This document shows positions 60,864-64,000 of a DNA stretch of 64,000 bases, in pieces. Origin of the DNA: Stenotrophomonas maltophilia (lineage in GTDB: Bacteria; Pseudomonadota; Gammaproteobacteria; Xanthomonadales; Xanthomonadaceae); assembly GCF_004684085.1 (NCBI RefSeq), contig NZ_SRHZ01000024.1, positions 327,045 to 391,044 on the forward strand, given 5' to 3'. The notes under the pieces are model-generated. The model made no database searches. It was not told where the DNA came from and saw only the letters and a list, made by a program, of their open reading frames with translations. The first letter of the stretch is position 1. Every line of letters starts with the position of its first letter. A program made the position numbers and the translations under genes.

Positions 60864-63068
60864 TCAGAAGAACGCGCGAATGCCGAATGCGACACCACGG
60901 CCCGGCAGCGGCGAGTAGTCGCGCAGCAGCGAGGTATGCGGACGCACTTCGCGGTTGGTCAGGTTGGCGCCATCCAGGAACACCTCGTAGCTGTTGCTGG
61001 CGTTGCGGTCCCAGCGGTAGGCCAGATGTGCGTCGACCAGGGTGTAGCCGTCGCTCGGTGCTTCGTTCTGGGCGACGTCCTTCTGGCGGCTGTAGCGCAC
61101 CGCACCGACCGAAGCGCGCCAGCCGTCCTTCGACCAGCGCAGATCGGCGCCGACGCGGGCTGGGGCGATACGCGGCAGGTAGCCGGTATTGGCCAGCTCC
61201 ACGCTGTAGTTGTGGTTGTGGTCGCCATGCGGCACGGCGATGTCCAGGTTGCGGCTGCCGCTGCCATCCAGCTTGGCCTTCACGTAGTCACCGAACAGGC
61301 GCAGATCCCAGTCACCGGCGCCGCCCTCGAACAGGTGCACCAGCGCTTCGGCCTCGGCACCGCGGAACACCGCATCCTGCTGGGTCCAGGCGCGGACCGG
61401 CAGGCCCTCGGTGACGCCGGTGTCGGCGAGGTAGATGAAGTCCTTGAACTTGGTCTGGTAGACCGACGCGGAGAAGTCCAGGCGCTCGCTGTGGGTGTGG
61501 ATACCCAGTTCCACGCGCTGGCCGCGCTCGGTCTTCAGGTTGGCGTCGCCGATTTCCAGCGAGCGGGTGGCGATGTGCGCGCCGGCGGCATACAGCTCTT
61601 CGTTGGTCGGTGCACGCTCGGAGCTGTCCACGCCGATGCGCAGATCAACGGCATCGTTGAGCTTCCAGATGCCGGCCGCAGACAGGTTGGTGGCGCCGAA
61701 CGTGCGGCGGCGGTAGTCACCGGTCGGGTCCAGCTTGACCTGGTCGTGGCGGCCGCCCAGTTCCAGCTTGAACGGGCCGAACTGCTTTTCCTGCAGCACG
61801 AACAGGCCGATGTTCTTCGTGCCGGTATCCGGAACGAATGCCTCTTCGCCCTTGGCGCCGAAGTCACTGTTGCCGAACTGCAGGCCGAAGGCGCCGTCCC
61901 ATCCGCCGATCTGCTGCTGCACCGCTTCCAGACGCGCCTCGATGCCACGGTTGGTGAAGCGGGTCGACGGCGTGCCGGCTTCCAGCTCCACGTGTTCGTA
62001 GTCGGTGTAAGCCACGCGTGCGTTGATGTTCTTCAGGAACGAGACCGGGTTGTAGATGCCGGCCTTGGTCTCGAAGCGGTTCTGCACCATGTCGATGCGC
62101 ACGTCATGCTCGTCGCCGCCTTCCTCTTCATCGCCATGGTCGTGGCCGTGGTCATGACCGTGATCATCACCATCGGCGTGCACGTGCGCGCCATTGGGAA
62201 TGCCATAGTTGGTGCGGTAGGTGCTGGCCGAGGCACCGAAGTAGCCGCCTTCGCCCAGCCAGGTTGCACCGACGCCACCGGCGCGTGTACGGATGGAGCT
62301 GTTGTCCAGGCGACCGCGGCGCGGTTCTTCGCCTTCGGCTGCATCGTGGCCATGGTCGTGATCGTGGTGGTCTTCAAGGCTGTCGATCACCGCATAGCCG
62401 GGAATACGGTAGTCGTCGCCATTGCGCACCAGGCCGTCCACGTGCAGCACGACATTGCCGCTGACGCCGTCGAGGCGGAACATGCCGCTGCGTTCGTTGT
62501 TGACCGAATTGCCGCGCAGTTCGGCGCGGCCACTGAGCGGACGCTCCGGCAGTTCGCGCGCGATGCGGCCGTCAACCACGTTGACCGCACCACCGATGGC
62601 GCCGCTGCCGAACAGCAGCGTGGCCGGGCCCTTCAGCACTTCGATCTGGTCGGCCAGGAACGGCTCGATGCTGGTGGCGTGGTCGGCGCTGACGGTGGAG
62701 GCATCCATGTTGCCCATGCCGTTGGACAGCACGGCAACGCGCGGGCCTTCCTGGCCGCGGATGATCGGGCGGCCGACGCCGGGGCCGAAGAAGGTGCTCT
62801 GCACGCCCGGCAGCTTGGCCACGGTATCGCCGAGGGTACCGGCCTTCTGCTCGTCCAGGCGTTCACCGGCCAGCACGTCCACCGGGCGCGCCAAGGACTC
62901 GGCATCGCCCTGCAGCGGCGATGCGGTGACCTGTACCGACGACAGCTCGGTCAGGTGGCGGTCACGATGAGCGCTGTCATCGCCCGCTGCAAAGGCAGCC
63001 GAAGGCAGCAGGGCGGCGAGGGCCAGGGCGAGGGAATGCGGCTTCAACCGCGGGGTACGGGCGGGCAT
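60864..63068 (-). CDS. Zinc-type TonB-dependent receptor (ZnuD-like)
   Basis: Outer-membrane receptor of 734 residues with signal peptide (KPHSLALALAALLPSAAFA). The plug has SVQVTASPLQGD, DTVAKLPGVQSTFFGPGVGRPIIRGQEGPRVAVLSNGM and IEVLKGPATLLFGSGAIGGAVNVVDG. Two extracellular His/Asp/Glu-rich loops (DGDDHGHDHGHDHGDEEEG and DHHDHDHGHDAAEG) are the hallmark of ZnuD-type zinc receptors. The barrel ends VAFGIRAFF. The start follows AAGGACCC. A Zur-like site lies 92 bases upstream, shared with the divergent MerC-like gene. Confidence 0.9.
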   Translation of the reverse strand: MPARTPRLKPHSLALALAALLPSAAFAAGDDSAHRDRHLTELSSVQVTASPLQGDAESLARPVDVLAGERLDEQKAGTLGDTVAKLPGVQSTFFGPGVGRPIIRGQEGPRVAVLSNGMGNMDASTVSADHATSIEPFLADQIEVLKGPATLLFGSGAIGGAVNVVDGRIARELPERPLSGRAELRGNSVNNERSGMFRLDGVSGNVVLHVDGLVRNGDDYRIPGYAVIDSLEDHHDHDHGHDAAEGEEPRRGRLDNSSIRTRAGGVGATWLGEGGYFGASASTYRTNYGIPNGAHVHADGDDHGHDHGHDHGDEEEGGDEHDVRIDMVQNRFETKAGIYNPVSFLKNINARVAYTDYEHVELEAGTPSTRFTNRGIEARLEAVQQQIGGWDGAFGLQFGNSDFGAKGEEAFVPDTGTKNIGLFVLQEKQFGPFKLELGGRHDQVKLDPTGDYRRRTFGATNLSAAGIWKLNDAVDLRIGVDSSERAPTNEELYAAGAHIATRSLEIGDANLKTERGQRVELGIHTHSERLDFSASVYQTKFKDFIYLADTGVTEGLPVRAWTQQDAVFRGAEAEALVHLFEGGAGDWDLRLFGDYVKAKLDGSGSRNLDIAVPHGDHNHNYSVELANTGYLPRIAPARVGADLRWSKDGWRASVGAVRYSRQKDVAQNEAPSDGYTLVDAHLAYRWDRNASNSYEVFLDGANLTNREVRPHTSLLRDYSPLPGRGVAFGIRAFF

Positions 63069-63159
63069 GGGTGGGTCCTTTGTTACACTGTATCAATCGC
63101 TGGGCGCACGAATCCCGTCAGCGGGACAGGGGGAGGGAAACCGTGCGGGTCGGGGAGGG

Positions 63160-63181
63160 ATGTTATATTATTCCATAACGA
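63160..63181. promoter_or_regulatory. Zur-box-like site between the zinc receptor and MerC genes
   Basis: ATGTTATATTATTCCATAAC: GTTAT (63162-63166) and ATAAC (63175-63179) arms eight bases apart within a strongly AT-rich island, close to TGTTATA-type Zur boxes. A further TGTTACACTGTATCA at 63081-63095 lies nearer the receptor start. Confidence 0.65.
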
Positions 63182-63203
63182 TTCGCCGACCCTGCTGGAA
63201 GTC

Positions 63204-63617
63204 ATGTCCCTGTCCTCACGCCTGCGCCACCTGCTCGATCGTTTCGGCGCCACTGGTTCGATGCTGTGCGCGGTGCATTGCGCGGTGATTCCGGTGCTGC
63301 TGGCCGCAGCGCCTTCGTTGGGCCTGTCGTTCTGGCTGAGCGACGGCGTGGAACAGGCGCTGGTGGTGTTCGTGACCCTGCTGGGGTTGTTCAGCCTGGT
63401 CTGGGGCTATCGCCGGCATGGCGCGCTGCGCGCGCTGGGCTTTCTGATCCCCGGTCTGGTCGCTTTGTGGGCTGGCGTGCTGTACGACCCGCTGCACCAC
63501 AACGCGGTACCGCATGCAGTGGTGATGACCATCGGCGGCCTGCTGGTCGGCGTCGCGCATCTGGTCAACCTGCGTCTCAACCACGGCCACGTACACGACG
63601 CCAGCTGCGCGCACTAG
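63204..63617 (+). CDS. MerC-domain membrane protein
   Basis: Inner-membrane protein of 137 residues with four hydrophobic helices. The first holds the MerC cysteine pair in MLCAVHCAVIPVLLAAAP; the C-terminus is His-rich (NLRLNHGHVHDASCAH). MerC-fold proteins move soft metal ions; the divergent ZnuD-like receptor and shared Zur-like site make zinc the likely ligand here rather than mercury. The start ATG 63204 lies 22 bases downstream of the Zur-like site. Confidence 0.85.
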   Translation: MSLSSRLRHLLDRFGATGSMLCAVHCAVIPVLLAAAPSLGLSFWLSDGVEQALVVFVTLLGLFSLVWGYRRHGALRALGFLIPGLVALWAGVLYDPLHHNAVPHAVVMTIGGLLVGVAHLVNLRLNHGHVHDASCAH

Positions 63618-63727
63618 GCGCTCCGTGATAGGCTTTCCGATCGTGCGCGGGGGCGTCCAGCAAGGCGGCCCCGCCGAACCCGTGTCAGTACGGGGTAACC
63701 AGATTTCACATTTGAGGAGTTGAAGAC

Positions 63728-63907
63728 ATGGGTAAGGGTGACCGCAAGACCGCCAAGGGCAAGCGCTACAACGCCAGCTACGGCAACGCCCGTTCGCACA
63801 CCGCGAGCAAGGTCGCCGTAGGCGCCGCCGCCCCGGTTGCCAAGAAGACCGTGGCCAAGGCTCCGGCGAAGAAGGCTGTGGCGAAGAAGGCCGTCGCCAA
63901 GGCCTGA
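63728..63907 (+). CDS. 30S ribosomal protein THX with Lys/Ala-rich tail
   Basis: Protein of 59 residues. The first half (MGKGDRKTAKGKRYNASYGN) is the THX/S31 family, which stabilises the 30S head. The second half is an alternating Ala/Lys/Val-Pro tail (AKKTVAKAPAKKAVAKKAV) resembling histone-H1-like bacterial tails, longer than the ~26-residue THX of Thermus. The start follows TTGAGGAGTTGAAGAC, with GAGGAG 5' of it. Confidence 0.88.
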   Translation: MGKGDRKTAKGKRYNASYGNARSHTASKVAVGAAAPVAKKTVAKAPAKKAVAKKAVAKA

Positions 63908-63931
63908 TCCGGCCGACCGACCGGTTCAATG

Positions 63932-63963
63932 AAAAACGCGGCGCCTGGCGCCGCGTTTTTTTA
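63932..63963 (+). terminator. Rho-independent terminator after the THX gene
   Basis: A GC-rich palindrome AACGCGGCGCC/GGCGCCGCGTT with an A run before and seven Ts after, 25 bases past the stop. The symmetry means it could act in both directions. Confidence 0.92.
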
Positions 63964-64000
63964 TGCCTGCCGTTCCGGCCGCTGCGCTCGCCGGGCATGG

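Noticed and set aside
60849..63617. Plus-strand frame of 922 codons ending in the MerC-like gene
   Set aside because: The first 785 codons are antisense to the ZnuD-like receptor gene; only the MerC-like part from 63204 has recognisable sequence.
1..64000. tRNA, rRNA, CRISPR, prophage or insertion-sequence content
   Set aside because: Looked for and not seen: no cloverleaf ending, no spaced direct-repeat array, no transposase, integrase or phage structural genes.

Overview
The window is a high-GC gammaproteobacterial chromosome segment. The best fit is Stenotrophomonas, of the S. maltophilia complex within Xanthomonadaceae. Support comes from the dense packing of high-GC codons, from dispersed hairpin repeats that begin GTAG (the SMAG type described in S. 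maltophilia), and from the gene set (creBCD, a DosC-like cyclase, a ZnuD-like receptor, several resistance-type exporters). I see no prophage, insertion sequence, integrase, tRNA, rRNA or CRISPR array, and no gene-free stretch longer than 300 bases. Almost all of it reads as ordinary chromosome with small accessory patches.

Layout. 1-596: 5' part of mutS (minus). 887-3156: O-antigen-ligase-like protein plus glycosyltransferase. 3185-6607: orphan barstar-like inhibitor, a poly-HAMP chemoreceptor behind a FliA-type promoter, and a glycine-zipper protein. 6728-11436: TolC, HlyD and two ABC-2 permeases without an ATPase. 11515-13135: divergent ArgP-like regulator and ArgO/LysE-like exporter. 13186-17343: BlaI-type repressor, an M56-M23 fused membrane peptidase and a TonB receptor. 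17435-18449: second methionine aminopeptidase with a ParD-like partner. 18518-26128: a VOC protein, then a minus-strand gene block (arginase-like, FemAB-like GNAT, class III aminotransferase, HAD phosphatase, DegT-like enzyme, two small SMR-type transporters, alpha/beta hydrolase) that looks like an uncharacterised pathway. 26209-28268: TctDE-like two-component system.

28400-35404: exported phosphoesterase, HxlR regulator facing an MFS exporter, globin-coupled diguanylate cyclase, and a FepA-like receptor behind a Fur-like box. 35450-42658: exported unknown protein, zinc/cation efflux protein, endonuclease V, gpmA, an unknown protein, M13 peptidase lipoprotein, HD-GYP protein. 42704-47816: mfd, a GNAT and rlmJ. 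47864-51863: creB-creC-creD and a small downstream gene, with a cre-tag before creD. 51990-55665: M28 peptidase, gltX, zur. 55767-59177: tetR-emrB-emrA-like operon. 59415-60654: two small unknown genes among repeats. 60864-63617: ZnuD-like zinc receptor and MerC-like protein, divergent around a Zur-like site. 63728-63907: ribosomal protein THX.

How parts connect: zur, the His-rich receptor, the MerC-like protein and the CDF efflux protein together suggest zinc homeostasis; the Fur-like box ties the FepA-like receptor to iron. Five local regulators sit beside their likely targets with visible inverted repeats (BlaI-like, ParD-like, HxlR, CreB, TetR). The most likely undescribed system is the 18988-26128 block. 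The M56-M23 signalling pair and the MetAP/ParD-like pair come next.
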